This document shows, in pieces, positions 1 to 10,727 of a stretch of DNA of 64,000 nt (positions within the stretch are counted from its first letter, which is position 1; every line of letters begins with the position of its first letter). The translations under genes were made by a program, and so were the position numbers. The notes beneath the pieces are model-generated. The model had not been told where the DNA came from. It saw nothing but the letters and a program-made list of their open reading frames with translations, and did not search any database. Origin of the DNA: Sphingobacteriales bacterium (lineage in GTDB: Bacteria; Bacteroidota; Bacteroidia; Chitinophagales; Chitinophagaceae); assembly GCA_016219985.1 (NCBI GenBank), contig JACRJO010000025.1, forward strand, positions 90,257-154,256, given 5' to 3'.

Positions 1-2027
1 ACAAATACAACAATGCCGCCATGATCAATTCCTTTAAGGACAAGCGCAAACTGGCTGCTTACGGGATTATGAGCAATACCGGTCAGACCAGCCTGGACTG
101 GCAGGATGCACAGAACTATGGGGGCAATGACAATATGAGTACCGGCATGACGGACGATGGCGGTATGTGGATTAACATGACCCGTGATGCGGATGAAAAC
201 TTCTGGGGAGGCAGGAATGGTATTCCGCGCAATACCAATGGCGGGCTTCACTACAGCGATAAATTCGGCAAGGACCTTAAACAAAGCTTCAACTCCGGGT
301 ATAAATTCAGTAAAATAAATTCTGACGCGACCAGTTCCGTATTCTCCCGTACTTTCCTGCCGGACAGCAGCTGGCTCAGCCGGAGCAACAGCAACAATTA
401 TAATTCCAACAGCAAGCATGCCCTGAACCTTACACTTGACTTTACCCTGGATTCAGCCAATTCACTCAAATGGTCGGCGCGGGCTAATAAGAAAAATACG
501 GCAACCAGCAGTTTCTCTTACAGTGAAATGCTGACGGAAGCACTGGACAGTATCAATAACAGCCGCCGGAACAGCCACTCAACCGGCGACAACAGCAGCT
601 TCAACTCCACCCTGCTCTGGAAGCACAAGTTCAAAAAGCTATCAAGAACCCTGTCCGTAAATACGGATTTCAACTGGAGCAATTCCTCGAACGACGGGTT
701 TCTTTATTCCCTGAACCGGTATTATACCAATGGCCTGCATGAGCGAACAGACACGATTGACCAGGAACAGGTCAGGGATAATTCCGCCAAAGGAATCAGT
801 ACAAAAATTTCTTACACGGAACCCCTGGCGAAGGATTTTTACATGGAGCTGAGTCATTCTATTGCCTGGAACAGCAATACCAGTGACCGGCAGACCTATG
901 AAAAAAGCAATAACGGCAAATACGAAGAGGTGGTGGACACCCTGAGTAATTCTTTTGTATTTGACCGGCTGGTTCATACCCCGGGCCTGAACTTCCGGGT
1001 CAATAAAAAGAAATACAATTTCTCTTTCGGGGCTTCTGCCGGGTTCAGTCATTTTACCCAGAAGAACAAAACACTGGACCATACGACCCCTTACAACTTT
1101 GTCAATTTCTTTCCGCAGGCCATGTACAATTACAAATTCAAGCCCAATACCGGCCTCCGGTTTAATTATAACGGATCCACCACGGCTCCCAGCCTGGAAC
1201 AATTACAGCCCGTTTTTGTAAATTCCGATCCCCTGAATATCTATATCGGGAACCCGGCGTTGAAACAATCCTTCCGTCATAATTTCGGAACGGGTTTCAA
1301 TATGTACAATGTGCTGAAAGAAAGAGGTATCTGGATCAGTATAAATTTCAGCAGCACCCAAAAGGCATTTGTACAATCCAGCAGCATTGATACAGACGGG
1401 CGCAGGACCTACCAGACGGTGAACAGCGACGGGCAGTATTACCTGAGGTTTTACTCCGATTACAGTTTTAAGTACAAAAAAGTCAGGCTGGGCGCCGGTC
1501 CTACCGCCAATATTAACCGGAATGTGGATTTCATCAACGGGGTGAAAAATTTCACCACCACCAAAAATGCCGGGCTGCGGCTGAATGCCAGCATGAACAA
1601 GGAAAAGAAATTTGACTTTGATCTCGGCCCTGAATTTACCTGGAATGTATCAAAGGGAAGTATCAATACCGAAGCCAATGCGAAGTACTGGCAACTGGAA
1701 GGCTGGGCCAGCGGGCGGGTTTACCTGCCGGGGAAAGTTGAAGTTCATACAGAGCTCAATACCGAACTGCGCCAGAAGGATAAGCGCTTTGCGCAGAATA
1801 ATAATTTCACCAAATGGGATATGGATATCACCAAACGGTTCTTTAAAGGAAACGACCTCGAGGTGAAATTGGGGGTATATGATATCCTGAACCAGAACCG
1901 CGGCTTTGACCGGAGTTTCAGCAGCTATAGTTTTACCGAATCCCATTTCACGACCCTGCGGCGGTTCTGGCTGCTCACCCTGACCTGGAATATTTCAAAA
2001 AACGGAAAACCCGCCAGCGGATTCTGA
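1..2027 (+). CDS. TonB-dependent receptor-type outer-membrane beta-barrel protein (5' end outside window)
   Basis: The frame is open to the first bases of the window, ahead of the Met codon at 21, so the true start and the usual signal peptide, carboxypeptidase-like domain and plug lie upstream. The visible ~675 codons are almost all barrel: alternating aromatic and polar strands, many Asn/Ser/Tyr-rich loops, and a last strand (WLLTLTWNIS) near the C-terminus. This fits the Bacteroidota outer-membrane beta-barrel family found in TonB-linked receptors. A GLPGLI protein gene follows after 17 bp, a common pairing for this family. The substrate cannot be told from the sequence. Confidence 0.85.
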   Translation, partial: KYNNAAMINSFKDKRKLAAYGIMSNTGQTSLDWQDAQNYGGNDNMSTGMTDDGGMWINMTRDADENFWGGRNGIPRNTNGGLHYSDKFGKDLKQSFNSGYKFSKINSDATSSVFSRTFLPDSSWLSRSNSNNYNSNSKHALNLTLDFTLDSANSLKWSARANKKNTATSSFSYSEMLTEALDSINNSRRNSHSTGDNSSFNSTLLWKHKFKKLSRTLSVNTDFNWSNSSNDGFLYSLNRYYTNGLHERTDTIDQEQVRDNSAKGISTKISYTEPLAKDFYMELSHSIAWNSNTSDRQTYEKSNNGKYEEVVDTLSNSFVFDRLVHTPGLNFRVNKKKYNFSFGASAGFSHFTQKNKTLDHTTPYNFVNFFPQAMYNYKFKPNTGLRFNYNGSTTAPSLEQLQPVFVNSDPLNIYIGNPALKQSFRHNFGTGFNMYNVLKERGIWISINFSSTQKAFVQSSSIDTDGRRTYQTVNSDGQYYLRFYSDYSFKYKKVRLGAGPTANINRNVDFINGVKNFTTTKNAGLRLNASMNKEKKFDFDLGPEFTWNVSKGSINTEANAKYWQLEGWASGRVYLPGKVEVHTELNTELRQKDKRFAQNNNFTKWDMDITKRFFKGNDLEVKLGVYDILNQNRGFDRSFSSYSFTESHFTTLRRFWLLTLTWNISKNGKPASGF

Positions 2028-2044
2028 TCATAAACCTGTCAATT

Positions 2045-2773
2045 ATGAAAAAAGTAATATACTTCCTCCTGCTGATCGCAAGCACTAAGATAAATGCCCA
2101 GCAATTCATTAACAGCGGCACTATTGAATTTGAAATGAGGACCAATAACCACAAGACCTTCGGGGATGGGATCTGGGCCGAAATGTTCAAAGACAAGATC
2201 CCCCAGTTTTCCACCTACTGGTACAGTTATGTATTTGACAATAATAAATCGGTCTACCAATATGACCGGATGGACGAGAAAACCAAGATGCCCTGGGGGA
2301 ATAACAATGCCGATGAAAACCTCTGGTTCAGCGATTACAGCAACGGGACATCCGTCTGCCGGAAATTTGTCTTTGATGATAGCTACCTGCTGAGCGATTC
2401 CCTGATGAAGATCAACTGGAAACTGGTGCCCAATGAAACAAGGGAGATCGCCGGTTTCAGCTGCCGAAAGGCGGTGGGTATTATCTTCGACAGTGTCTAT
2501 GTTTTTGCTTTCTATACAGACGAGATCCTGATCAGTGGCGGCCCGATGGGCATACATGGGTTGCCCGGCATGATCCTCGGCATCACGATACCGCGCATGT
2601 ATTCCAGCTGGATTGCCACCAAAGTGGATATTGTCAATGTCAATAAAAGCCTGATCACCCCACCCCTGAAAGGCAAGAAGAAGCAGGGTAAGGACCTGAT
2701 TGAAAACCTGAAAAAAGTCACCAGTGACTGGGGGCATTGGGGGCAGCAGGCGCTCTGGAATATTTTCCTGTAA
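2045..2773 (+). CDS. GLPGLI family protein
   Basis: 242 residues with a signal peptide (residues 1-19, cut after NAQ) and the family signature HGLPGMI at about 171-177. The family is Bacteroidota-specific, exported, and typically encoded beside TonB-linked barrels as here; its biochemical role is unknown. It probably shares a transcript with the upstream receptor (17 bp gap). Its stop codon is only 3 bp from the stop of the convergent amylase gene, so there is no room for a terminator between them. Confidence 0.85.
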   Translation: MKKVIYFLLLIASTKINAQQFINSGTIEFEMRTNNHKTFGDGIWAEMFKDKIPQFSTYWYSYVFDNNKSVYQYDRMDEKTKMPWGNNNADENLWFSDYSNGTSVCRKFVFDDSYLLSDSLMKINWKLVPNETREIAGFSCRKAVGIIFDSVYVFAFYTDEILISGGPMGIHGLPGMILGITIPRMYSSWIATKVDIVNVNKSLITPPLKGKKKQGKDLIENLKKVTSDWGHWGQQALWNIFL

Positions 2774-2776
2774 GGG

Positions 2777-4660
2777 TTATTTCAGCAATTCAAGGACAAA
2801 ACTTTCTTTGGGTTTCATCTCAAAACCTTCCAGCGGGATAATGTCCCCGGAAACCACGTTTCTCATTTTACTGAAACCGCGGGTCCGTTCTGCCAGGTAA
2901 TTCCAGTCAGGTTTTATTGTATTCCTCCCGGTATTGGACATCACCATCACAGTTTGTTTGTTATCGTACCTGAAATAGGTGTACAGGCCGTCCTTCGGCA
3001 GGAACTGCATGAGCTTACCCGTACCGATAGCCGATGAATTCTTTCTGAAATTCGCGAGGGCTTTTACATGATTAAAGGCTTCATTCTCTTGTGCATTCCG
3101 CCCGCCCGGGGTAAATTTATTCACGGTATCAGCCATCCAGCCGCCCGGGAAATCCCGGCGCACTTCCGCATCTGAAGGGTTTTTGAAATTCTTCATCAGG
3201 ATCTCGCTTCCATAATACAACTGGGGGATACCCCGCTGGGTCAGCAGGATATTAATGGCCATTTTATATTTCAGGAAATCCTCCCCGATCACCGAGTAAA
3301 AACGGTCGAGGTCATGGTTATCGAGGAACAGGCAATTGCGCATCGGGTTTTTGTAAAGGATATCCTGGGCCAGGACCTGGTAAAATCTATTGGCCCCTTC
3401 GTTCCAGCCAAAAGGCTGGTTCAGCAGGTCATTCGTGGCGAAATAAAGGGGGAAATCCGTTACTCCCTGGCTATTGTGCTTGAACGGAACAGCCATATTG
3501 TTTTCGCAGAAATAGGCGCTATTGGTCACGCTCTGCACCCAGACCTCTCCAAATACGGTGACCGTTGGGAATTCGCGGTATAAGGCTTCATTCACTTTAT
3601 TCAGGAAAACGGGATCGCTGTAGAAATACGTATCCACCCGCCAGCCATCAATGCCGAACTCCTCTGTGGCCCAGACCGCATTTTGCACCAGGAAGGTGGA
3701 AACAAAGGGGTTCCGCTGGTTCAGATCAACCAGGAAGGGAGTGAACCATCCATCCAGGGCCGTCCTTTTATCAATGGCGGCTGCATAGGGATCCACCAGC
3801 GGCTGGTCCTTATAGGATGTATTTGTATAAGAAGGCCATTGGTTCAGCCAGTCCTTCATCGGCAGGTCTTCAATAAAAAAATGGTCCCTGCCCATATGGT
3901 TGTACACGGCATCCTGGATGATCTTCATTCCCTTTTCATGCGCCTTGTCAATCAGCGATTGATAGGCTTCATTCCCTCCCAGCCTTCTGTCCACCTGGTA
4001 TTGGTTGGTAAAGGCATAACCATGATAGGTGCTCCGGGATGTGCCGCCTTCCATGGTGCGGGCCATATCATTTTCAATAACAGGGGTCATCCAGACGGCG
4101 GTTACTCCCAGTTCCTGCAAATAATCCAGGTGGTTTTCCACCCCTTTCAGGTCGCCCCCGTGCCGGTCAAAAGGATTGTTGCGGTCATGTCCCTGATCCC
4201 GCATGTCTTCAAAAAAATCATTGGAAGGATCCCCGTTGCTGAACCGGTCGGGCATGAGGAGGTAAACAAAATCGCTAGCATTGACGCCCCGGACCCGGGT
4301 TTTGCCGTTTTGCCTGCTGCGGGCTTTCAGCTCGTATGTGAAGGTTTTATAGGAAACCGCTTCGGGCGACTGCAGGTTATCAATCCGGAATATTAATTTT
4401 CCGGGTTTGGCGGATGCCGAGATCTGCAGGTCTATAAAAAGATAATTTTCATTTTCAACCTTGTATTGCTTAACCATCTTCACCCCGGGATATGGCAGGA
4501 GGGTGATTTTTTCCATCGCCACCCGGTCCCGGTGAATCATCAGCTGGAGCGCGGGGTTTTTCATTCCCACCCACCAGTGTGTGGGGTACAAGGCGGGGCC
4601 TTCAGCCGCCAATAACCGGAGGGAGAGCAGTAAAACTGCAAGGCTCAGTATTTTTTTCAT
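2777..4660 (-). CDS. GH13 alpha-amylase family enzyme (neopullulanase/cyclomaltodextrinase type)
   Basis: 627 residues: signal peptide (about 1-19), an N-terminal beta-sandwich of about 95 residues, the (beta/alpha)8 barrel from about 130, and a C-terminal beta domain. The GH13 motifs are intact: DAVYNH at 250-255, GWRVD with nucleophile Asp343, GEVW with acid/base Glu372, and NHD ending in Asp450. It should cut alpha-1,4 glucans or maltodextrins in the periplasm, like SusA. Its start overlaps the stop of the upstream sugar carrier gene by 4 bp (ATGA), so uptake and hydrolysis are translationally coupled. Confidence 0.92.
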   Translation of the reverse strand: MKKILSLAVLLLSLRLLAAEGPALYPTHWWVGMKNPALQLMIHRDRVAMEKITLLPYPGVKMVKQYKVENENYLFIDLQISASAKPGKLIFRIDNLQSPEAVSYKTFTYELKARSRQNGKTRVRGVNASDFVYLLMPDRFSNGDPSNDFFEDMRDQGHDRNNPFDRHGGDLKGVENHLDYLQELGVTAVWMTPVIENDMARTMEGGTSRSTYHGYAFTNQYQVDRRLGGNEAYQSLIDKAHEKGMKIIQDAVYNHMGRDHFFIEDLPMKDWLNQWPSYTNTSYKDQPLVDPYAAAIDKRTALDGWFTPFLVDLNQRNPFVSTFLVQNAVWATEEFGIDGWRVDTYFYSDPVFLNKVNEALYREFPTVTVFGEVWVQSVTNSAYFCENNMAVPFKHNSQGVTDFPLYFATNDLLNQPFGWNEGANRFYQVLAQDILYKNPMRNCLFLDNHDLDRFYSVIGEDFLKYKMAINILLTQRGIPQLYYGSEILMKNFKNPSDAEVRRDFPGGWMADTVNKFTPGGRNAQENEAFNHVKALANFRKNSSAIGTGKLMQFLPKDGLYTYFRYDNKQTVMVMSNTGRNTIKPDWNYLAERTRGFSKMRNVVSGDIIPLEGFEMKPKESFVLELLK

Positions 4661-6003
4661 GCCTGAACATTTTGCTTATTTTCTTTTACAATCAGCGCAC
4701 AGGTCACAGCGGCTGTACAGAGCAATACCCCGCCAATCAGTACCGCGGTCAGCCGGTCATTATGCAGGAAATTTTCCATGATCTTTCCGAAAAAGAGGGA
4801 AGCAATAATTTCGGGTAATACAATAAAAAAATTGAAGATGCCCATGTAGATTCCCATTTTCTCCTGCGGGATCACCCCGGCCAGCATGGAGTAGGGCATG
4901 GACAGAATCGATGCCCAGGCAATACCCACCATACTCATGGAGATATACAGCATCCAGGGTTCATGTATGAAATTTACTGAGATCAGGCCGGCTCCCCCGA
5001 TCAGCAGGCAGGCCGTGTGGGTGAGCTTTTTACCTATCTTACCCACCCAAAAGGGAATGGAAAAAGAAAAGGCAAAGGTGACGAGGTTCAGGATGGCCGA
5101 TGTATTATTGGCATGCTCCAGCCCTTTCGTATATACTTCACTGTTGGTAACCGCATCCCCGCCAAAGATATCGGCAGCCACACCGGTGCTGTAATAAAAC
5201 CACATCAGGAATAAACCGGGCCAGGTCAGGAACTGGACAATAGCGAGCCTTCTCATCTGACCGGGCATGTGGGCAATGGCGGAGAAGATTTCTTTAACAA
5301 TACCGGCAGACTGGCCACTTGCCTTCTCCTTCTTCAGGTTTTCTTTCCAGTTGGGGTCGGAAGGAGGATATTCTTTGCTCCTGAGGACTGTATAAAGAAC
5401 GGCCCCCAGGAATACCGCCGCTCCTATATAAAATGACCACATGATATTTTGCGGTATTCCCCCCGCCCCTTTATCCCTCGATACCCCAAACCAGTTTACC
5501 AGCAAACCGGGAAGGAACCCTGCAATAAAGGAGGCCGCCCCGATAAACATACTTTGCATCGCATACCCGAATGACCGTTGCTTTTCATCCAGGTTATCTG
5601 CCACGAAAGCACGGAAAGGCTCCATGCTGATATTGATACAGGAATCGAGGATCCATAATGTACCGGCCGCCATCCACACAGCCGAAGAATTCGGCATGAT
5701 AAATAAAGCCAGTGAGCTCAGGATTGCGCCGATCAAAAAATAGGGGCGCCGTCTTCCCAGCCTGGGACTCCAGGTCCGGTCGCTCAAATACCCGATGACA
5801 GGTTGCACCAGTAAACCGGTCATGGGAGCGGCTAACCACAGACCGGGTATTTCCTCCGGTTTGGCTCCCAGGAATTCATAGATCGCACTCATATTACCCA
5901 TCTGCAAACTCCAGCCAAACTGGATCCCGAAGAAGCCGAAACACATATTCCATATTTGCCAGAAGGAAAGATGGGGTTTCTCCCCCGTGTACGCAGTAGA
6001 CAT
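4657..6003 (-). CDS. MFS sugar transporter (maltose/sucrose-type, SLC45/GPH-like)
   Basis: 448 residues with about 12 membrane segments. The stretch [18 protein letters not shown] between early helices is typical of the disaccharide-proton symporter group used for maltose or sucrose. I chose the ATG at 6001-6003; a TTG two codons upstream is also possible. It is coupled to the downstream GH13 gene by a 4-bp overlap, which points to a maltodextrin or maltose substrate (inference). A long palindrome lies about 50 bp upstream of the start and could control this two-gene unit. Confidence 0.88.
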   Translation of the reverse strand: MSTAYTGEKPHLSFWQIWNMCFGFFGIQFGWSLQMGNMSAIYEFLGAKPEEIPGLWLAAPMTGLLVQPVIGYLSDRTWSPRLGRRRPYFLIGAILSSLALFIMPNSSAVWMAAGTLWILDSCINISMEPFRAFVADNLDEKQRSFGYAMQSMFIGAASFIAGFLPGLLVNWFGVSRDKGAGGIPQNIMWSFYIGAAVFLGAVLYTVLRSKEYPPSDPNWKENLKKEKASGQSAGIVKEIFSAIAHMPGQMRRLAIVQFLTWPGLFLMWFYYSTGVAADIFGGDAVTNSEVYTKGLEHANNTSAILNLVTFAFSFSIPFWVGKIGKKLTHTACLLIGGAGLISVNFIHEPWMLYISMSMVGIAWASILSMPYSMLAGVIPQEKMGIYMGIFNFFIVLPEIIASLFFGKIMENFLHNDRLTAVLIGGVLLCTAAVTCALIVKENKQNVQA

Positions 6004-6053
6004 AGACAATCGTTTTTATAGAAAGACTCAGGGAAGGTAGGAATAATATGTAA

Positions 6054-6076
6054 AAGGTACACATTTTGTGTACCTT
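6054..6076. promoter_or_regulatory. 23-bp palindrome between glgC and the maltose-type operon
   Basis: Arms AAGGTACACA (6054-6063) and TGTGTACCTT (6067-6076) are perfect inverted repeats around TTT. The site lies downstream of glgC and about 50 bp upstream of the transporter start on the minus strand. It could be an operator. Read on the minus strand, the hairpin is followed by TTTTA, so a weak terminator for glgC is the alternative. The half-site AGGTACACATT recurs upstream of pfkA at about 44069-44079, which favours a regulator-binding site. Confidence 0.55.
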
Positions 6077-6101
6077 AAATTATTTACCAAAAACAGGCCT
6101 C

Positions 6102-7394
6102 TCAGATCACATACCCGTTGGGTATAACCGCACCTTTTTTCACCACCACGATTCCGTCTTTAACGGTGTACAGGGCATGGTCCGTGTTCTCCAGATGCGC
6201 ACCGCCGTTGATGCGTACATCATTGCCGATCCGGACATTTTTATCGAGGATGGCATTCTTGATATAGCAGCGTTCGCCCACGCCCAGCGGGGGTTCGCCT
6301 TTCTCGGTGTCTTTGGCGATATCGGTGAGGGTTTCATAATAATCACTGCCCATAATATAGGTGCTGACAATGGTACTGCCATGCCCCACCCGGCTGCGGA
6401 TACCGATCACGGAATTCTCCACCCTTGACGCATTGATGATCGATCCTTCCGCGATCAGCGTTTTTTCCAGTGTGGTGCCGCTGATCTTGGCCGGGGGCAG
6501 CATCCGGGAACGGGTATAAATGGTCCGGTCGCTGTCGAACATATTGAAATCCGGAATATCCTTGGTCAGGTCCAGGTTGGCTTCAAAGAAGGAATAGATA
6601 TTCCCGATATCGGTCCAGTACCCGGAGTACTGGTAACTGGCCACTTTGTATTTGCTGATGGATTGGGGAATGATCTCTTTCCCGAAATCAGTGGCATCCT
6701 TGTATTCATCCCGCAGCAGGTCAAAGAGCAGTTTGCGGTTGAAAATATAAATACCCATGGAGGCGAGGTAGATCCGGCCGGCGGCTTTCATGTCCTCACC
6801 CGTGTCACTCACCCAGTCACCCAGCAGTTCCTTTTTGGGTTTTTCAATAAAAGAAGCGATCAGTCCGGCATCACTTTTCAGGATCCCGAATTCAGGAGCT
6901 TCCCGCTGGGCCACCGGTATCGTGGCCACGGAAATATCGGCCCCCAGGTTTTTATGATTCTCCAGCATCTCTGCAAAGTCCATCTGGTACAACTGGTCGC
7001 CGGAAAGGATCAGGATATAATCACTTTCAAAAGGCTCGATATGACGGAGTCCCTGTCTTACCGCATCGGCCGTGCCCTGGTACCAGGTGGGGTTATCCGG
7101 GGTTTGCTCAGCCGCCAGGATATCCACGAAGGCCTTGCTGAAGGCGCTGAAATGATAGGTATTCTTGATATGCCTGTTGAGGGAGGCTGAATTGAACTGT
7201 GTCAGCACAAACATCCTTCCAATGCCATTGTTCAGGCAGTTGGAAATGGGAATATCCACCAAGCGGTATTTACCGGCAATGGGTACCGCAGGTTTGGAGC
7301 GGCTTGCCGTTAAGGGATAGAGCCTGGATCCGGCGCCGCCGCCGAGAATAACAGATAGAATTTCCTTTGAGTGGGTAATAGTCCTGATTGCCAT
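6102..7394 (-). CDS. glgC: Glucose-1-phosphate adenylyltransferase (ADP-glucose pyrophosphorylase)
   Basis: 430 residues, the usual GlgC length. It makes ADP-glucose from glucose-1-phosphate and ATP for glycogen synthesis. The N-terminal nucleotidyltransferase motif GGGAGSRLYPLT is at 18-29, followed by SKPAVPIAGKYRLVD. The C-terminal part has the left-handed beta-helix hexad pattern (for example GERCYIKNAILDKNVRIG). It starts 11 bp after glgA, so the two form an operon. Allosteric control by sugar phosphates is usual for the family but cannot be read here. Confidence 0.95.
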   Translation of the reverse strand: MAIRTITHSKEILSVILGGGAGSRLYPLTASRSKPAVPIAGKYRLVDIPISNCLNNGIGRMFVLTQFNSASLNRHIKNTYHFSAFSKAFVDILAAEQTPDNPTWYQGTADAVRQGLRHIEPFESDYILILSGDQLYQMDFAEMLENHKNLGADISVATIPVAQREAPEFGILKSDAGLIASFIEKPKKELLGDWVSDTGEDMKAAGRIYLASMGIYIFNRKLLFDLLRDEYKDATDFGKEIIPQSISKYKVASYQYSGYWTDIGNIYSFFEANLDLTKDIPDFNMFDSDRTIYTRSRMLPPAKISGTTLEKTLIAEGSIINASRVENSVIGIRSRVGHGSTIVSTYIMGSDYYETLTDIAKDTEKGEPPLGVGERCYIKNAILDKNVRIGNDVRINGGAHLENTDHALYTVKDGIVVVKKGAVIPNGYVI

Positions 7395-7405
7395 AGCCGG
7401 TCTTT

Positions 7406-8827
7406 TTATTTCAGTGATTGATAAAGGTCAATATACTGCTGTGCAGATGAGTCCCAGGAATGATCAATGGTCATCATATGGCTGCGCATCCAGTTATAAA
7501 GGTCTTGTTTATTATTGTAAAGATCAATAGCCCGGCCCACCGAGTAGGTAATATCCCATACCGAGGGCTGGTCAAAACGGATACCGATCCCCTGCCAGTC
7601 ACCCATATCGGTCACCGTATCCCGCAGGCCACCCACATTCCGGACCATGGGAACTGTACCATAGCGCAGGGCATACATCTGGTTGAGTCCGCAGGGCTCC
7701 ACCCGGCTGGGCATGAGCAGGAAGTCGGAACCGGCATAGATCAGGTGACTGAGTGGCTCGCTGTATCCAATATACGAATTATAGTAACCGCCAAACTGGT
7801 GTTTCATCTGGTCAAGTCGGTCTTCCAGGTTCGGGTCCCCGGAACCAAGGACCAGGAAACTGGCATTGCCATGGTGCTGGTAGATGGACTGGCTGATGGC
7901 TTCGGGCAGCAGGTCGGCCGCTTTTTCGCCCACGAGGCGCCCGATAAAGGCGATCAGCGGTTTTTCCGGATCGAAACCGAATTGGCCTGCCAGTTCTTTT
8001 TTGTTTTTCTTCTTTCCCTTCGCCACCAGTTCCTTGTCGTAATTTTTGGCAATCATTGTATCGGTAACGGGATCCCAGACCTCGTTATCGATCCCGTTCA
8101 GGATACCGGAACTTTTCCCCACTTCATACTGGAAAAGATTCTCCAGCCCGTTAGCTTCTTCACGCAGTTCGTCGAGGTAACTATGACTGACCGTGGTTAC
8201 TTTCCAGGCACATTTAACGGCAGAAGCCAGGGGATTGATCGAATTGGCCCAGTCCAGCATACCCCATTTCCAGGAATCGAAGGGGGGCAGCAGGTAATAC
8301 TTATCCCAGCCGATCCAGCCCTGGTACTGGGCATTGTGCACGGTCAGAACGGTGGGCACAGCAGCCAGTTTATCCCGGAACTCAAAACAGTATTTCACCA
8401 TGAAAGGGATCAGGCCGGTATGATGATCATGGCAATGGATCACATCGGGCCTGTGCTGCCATTTGCTCAGCCAGTCGCAGACCGCCACCTGGAAGGCCAG
8501 GAACCGTTCGGTGTCATCATCGTAGCCATAGATTTTTTCGCGATCGAGCAGCCCGTTAACATCAAGGAGGTAGAGATCAAAACCGAGCTTGTTTGTTTTT
8601 TCCCTGATTACGCTGTAGTGAAACTGCCAGGGGCCGATCCGCTGATCAGCTTCGTGAACCAGTTCCCATTCATTTGCATAAAGGAATTTGGTCCGGTACA
8701 TGGGCATCACCACTTTAGCCACATGTCCCAGTTCGGCCTGGTATTTAGGTAAAGCGCCCACCACATCGCCCAGTCCCCCGGCCTTGGCCACCGGGTAACA
8801 TTCTGCCGCAACATGTAATATCTCCAT
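7406..8827 (-). CDS. glgA: Glycogen (starch) synthase, GT5
   Basis: 473 residues with a GT-B fold. The N-terminal ADP-glucose binding motif reads KAGGLGDV at 15-22 (canonical KTGGL with Thr to Ala). The C-terminal MPSRVEPCGLNQMYALRYG region carries the paired-glutamate type motif of the nucleotide-sugar site. It extends alpha-1,4-glucan from ADP-glucose. It is the first gene of a glgA-glgC unit; the transporter and GH13 genes follow on the same strand after 98 bp. No branching enzyme or phosphorylase gene lies in this window. Confidence 0.95.
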   Translation of the reverse strand: MEILHVAAECYPVAKAGGLGDVVGALPKYQAELGHVAKVVMPMYRTKFLYANEWELVHEADQRIGPWQFHYSVIREKTNKLGFDLYLLDVNGLLDREKIYGYDDDTERFLAFQVAVCDWLSKWQHRPDVIHCHDHHTGLIPFMVKYCFEFRDKLAAVPTVLTVHNAQYQGWIGWDKYYLLPPFDSWKWGMLDWANSINPLASAVKCAWKVTTVSHSYLDELREEANGLENLFQYEVGKSSGILNGIDNEVWDPVTDTMIAKNYDKELVAKGKKKNKKELAGQFGFDPEKPLIAFIGRLVGEKAADLLPEAISQSIYQHHGNASFLVLGSGDPNLEDRLDQMKHQFGGYYNSYIGYSEPLSHLIYAGSDFLLMPSRVEPCGLNQMYALRYGTVPMVRNVGGLRDTVTDMGDWQGIGIRFDQPSVWDITYSVGRAIDLYNNKQDLYNWMRSHMMTIDHSWDSSAQQYIDLYQSLK

Positions 8828-9044
8828 ACGAGAGGTATTCGATTTTGCCCGGTAATTTAGGGGATTATTTTCAATGCGGGCTTATAAGCCATAAAAAAGA
8901 TTATGATATTTTCCCTGTTTTTAAAAGTCCCCTAAGCAGGTTAAATCTTTTTTTAGACAAGCTGTCAACAACCCGAACAGTTGTTTTTTACCGGGAATGA
9001 AAATTGTCATACTTTCAGCCTATTTATAACAATAAACGATTGCT

Positions 9045-10703
9045 ATGAGTCAATCCAAACAACCCACGAATTACGGAGCGTTAAGTACGTTAGTAACTGT
9101 TTTCTTCTTCTGGGGCTTTATTGCTGCCGGGAACAGTGTATTTATTCCTTTTTGTAAACACTATTTTCACCTGGACCAGTTCCAGAGCCAGTTGATTGAT
9201 TTTGCCTTTTATACGGCTTATTATATCGGGGCGCTGATTCTCTTCGCCTATGGCGCCTATGGAGGAAAAGACCTGGTGGGTAAATGGGGGTATAAAAACA
9301 GTATCGTTTACGGTCTTCTATTCTCGGCCCTTGGTGCGGCGGCCATGATCATGGCGGTAAACGGGAACAGTTTCCCGGGGATGCTCCTGGGATTGTTCAT
9401 AGTAGCGCTGGGCTTCTCCCTGCAGCAAACGGCCGCCCAGCCCTTTGCCATCTCCCTGGGTGATCCTGCCACCGGTACCAGCCGGGTAAACCTTGGCGGC
9501 GGTGTGAATTCTTTCGGTACGTCTGTGGGTCCGCTGATCGTGGCCCTTGCCCTCTTTGGCACCACCGCAGCGATTACCGATGAAAAGATCGCTTCCCTCA
9601 GCCTTTCAAAAGTGATCACGCTCTACACATTTGTCGGTATCCTCTTTATCAGCGCAGCTGCTTTATTCTTCTTTTCCAAAAAAGTCCCTTCCGGGAAAAT
9701 GGTGGAATCAACAGAAAAAGCCAGCAAGGCCCTTTATACCTTATTAATTATGACCGGCCTGCTGATCGTTATGTTTGTACCCGTCTTCAGCAGCTATAAA
9801 ACGGATCTTACCAATGCGACAGATGCTGAAAAGCATGCCATGGAAGCCTATCGCCTGAAATGGCTGATCGGGGCCCTGGTAGTTGTAGTGGGCGGCTTAG
9901 TGTTTGCCAACCTGAGTGCGAAGAAAAAAGCGGACGGATGGGGTCCTATGCAATATCCTCAACTGGTGCTGGGTATGCTGGCCATCTTTGTGTATGTAGG
10001 TGTGGAAGTCGCGATTGGCAGTAACCTGGGTGAATTATTAAGACAAAAAGATTTTGGTTCTCATGCAGCATCTGAAGCGACTCCCTATATCATCATGTAT
10101 TGGGGAAGCCTGATGATCGGCCGCTGGACCGGGGCCATTAATGCATTTAAACTGAGTGACCGGACCAGGAGTATCCTGAAATTTGCTGTGCCCCTGCTGG
10201 CTTTTGGAATCCTGATCGGGATCAATACCCTGGCGCAATATGATATGGAGCCGCTTTATTATTATGTGGTGTGTGTGCTGATCCAGATCGGTGCCTTCTA
10301 CCTGAGTAAGGACAAACCGGCGCGAACGATGCTTATTTTCGGATTATTGGGTATTCTTGCCATGACCATCGGCTTACTGACCACCGGCACCGTGGCCATC
10401 TATGCGTTCCTGAGCGGCGGACTGGTTTGCTCCATTATGTGGCCGAGTATTTTCAGTTTATCCATTGCGGGCCTGGGTAAATACACTTCAGAAGGTTCCG
10501 CCTTCCTGATCATGATGATCCTGGGTGGCGGTATCATTCCCCCGATCCAGGGTAAACTGGCTGATGTGATAGGGATCCACCATTCCTATATCATGGCCGT
10601 CCTTTGCTTTGGTTACCTGGCCTTCTTTGCTTTTGCCGTGAAAGGTATCCTGAAAAAACAGGGTATTGACTACGATGCGGAAGTAAGCGGTGGCGGACAT
10701 TAA
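9045..10703 (+). CDS. Sugar MFS transporter (FucP/glucose-galactose permease family)
   Basis: 552 residues, longer than the ~430 usual for FucP, with 12 or more membrane segments. The first helix ([16 protein letters not shown]) and the [15 protein letters not shown] stretch are characteristic of the L-fucose and glucose/galactose:H+ symporter family. Extra length comes from a hydrophilic and membrane stretch in the middle (about 220-320). The glucokinase gene follows after 24 bp, so glucose is the likely substrate (inference). It is divergent from glgA, with 217 bp between the starts. Confidence 0.88.
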   Translation: MSQSKQPTNYGALSTLVTVFFFWGFIAAGNSVFIPFCKHYFHLDQFQSQLIDFAFYTAYYIGALILFAYGAYGGKDLVGKWGYKNSIVYGLLFSALGAAAMIMAVNGNSFPGMLLGLFIVALGFSLQQTAAQPFAISLGDPATGTSRVNLGGGVNSFGTSVGPLIVALALFGTTAAITDEKIASLSLSKVITLYTFVGILFISAAALFFFSKKVPSGKMVESTEKASKALYTLLIMTGLLIVMFVPVFSSYKTDLTNATDAEKHAMEAYRLKWLIGALVVVVGGLVFANLSAKKKADGWGPMQYPQLVLGMLAIFVYVGVEVAIGSNLGELLRQKDFGSHAASEATPYIIMYWGSLMIGRWTGAINAFKLSDRTRSILKFAVPLLAFGILIGINTLAQYDMEPLYYYVVCVLIQIGAFYLSKDKPARTMLIFGLLGILAMTIGLLTTGTVAIYAFLSGGLVCSIMWPSIFSLSIAGLGKYTSEGSAFLIMMILGGGIIPPIQGKLADVIGIHHSYIMAVLCFGYLAFFAFAVKGILKKQGIDYDAEVSGGGH

Positions 10704-10727
10704 TTATAACTTTTTCAAGCAATCACT

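Noticed and set aside
2774..2776. Possible terminator between the GLPGLI and GH13 genes
   Set aside because: Only 3 bp separate the two stop codons; no hairpin is seen there.
7460..8752. 430-codon open frame opposite glgA
   Set aside because: It is the antisense shadow of glgA with His/Gln/Gly-rich composition; glgA itself has full family motifs.
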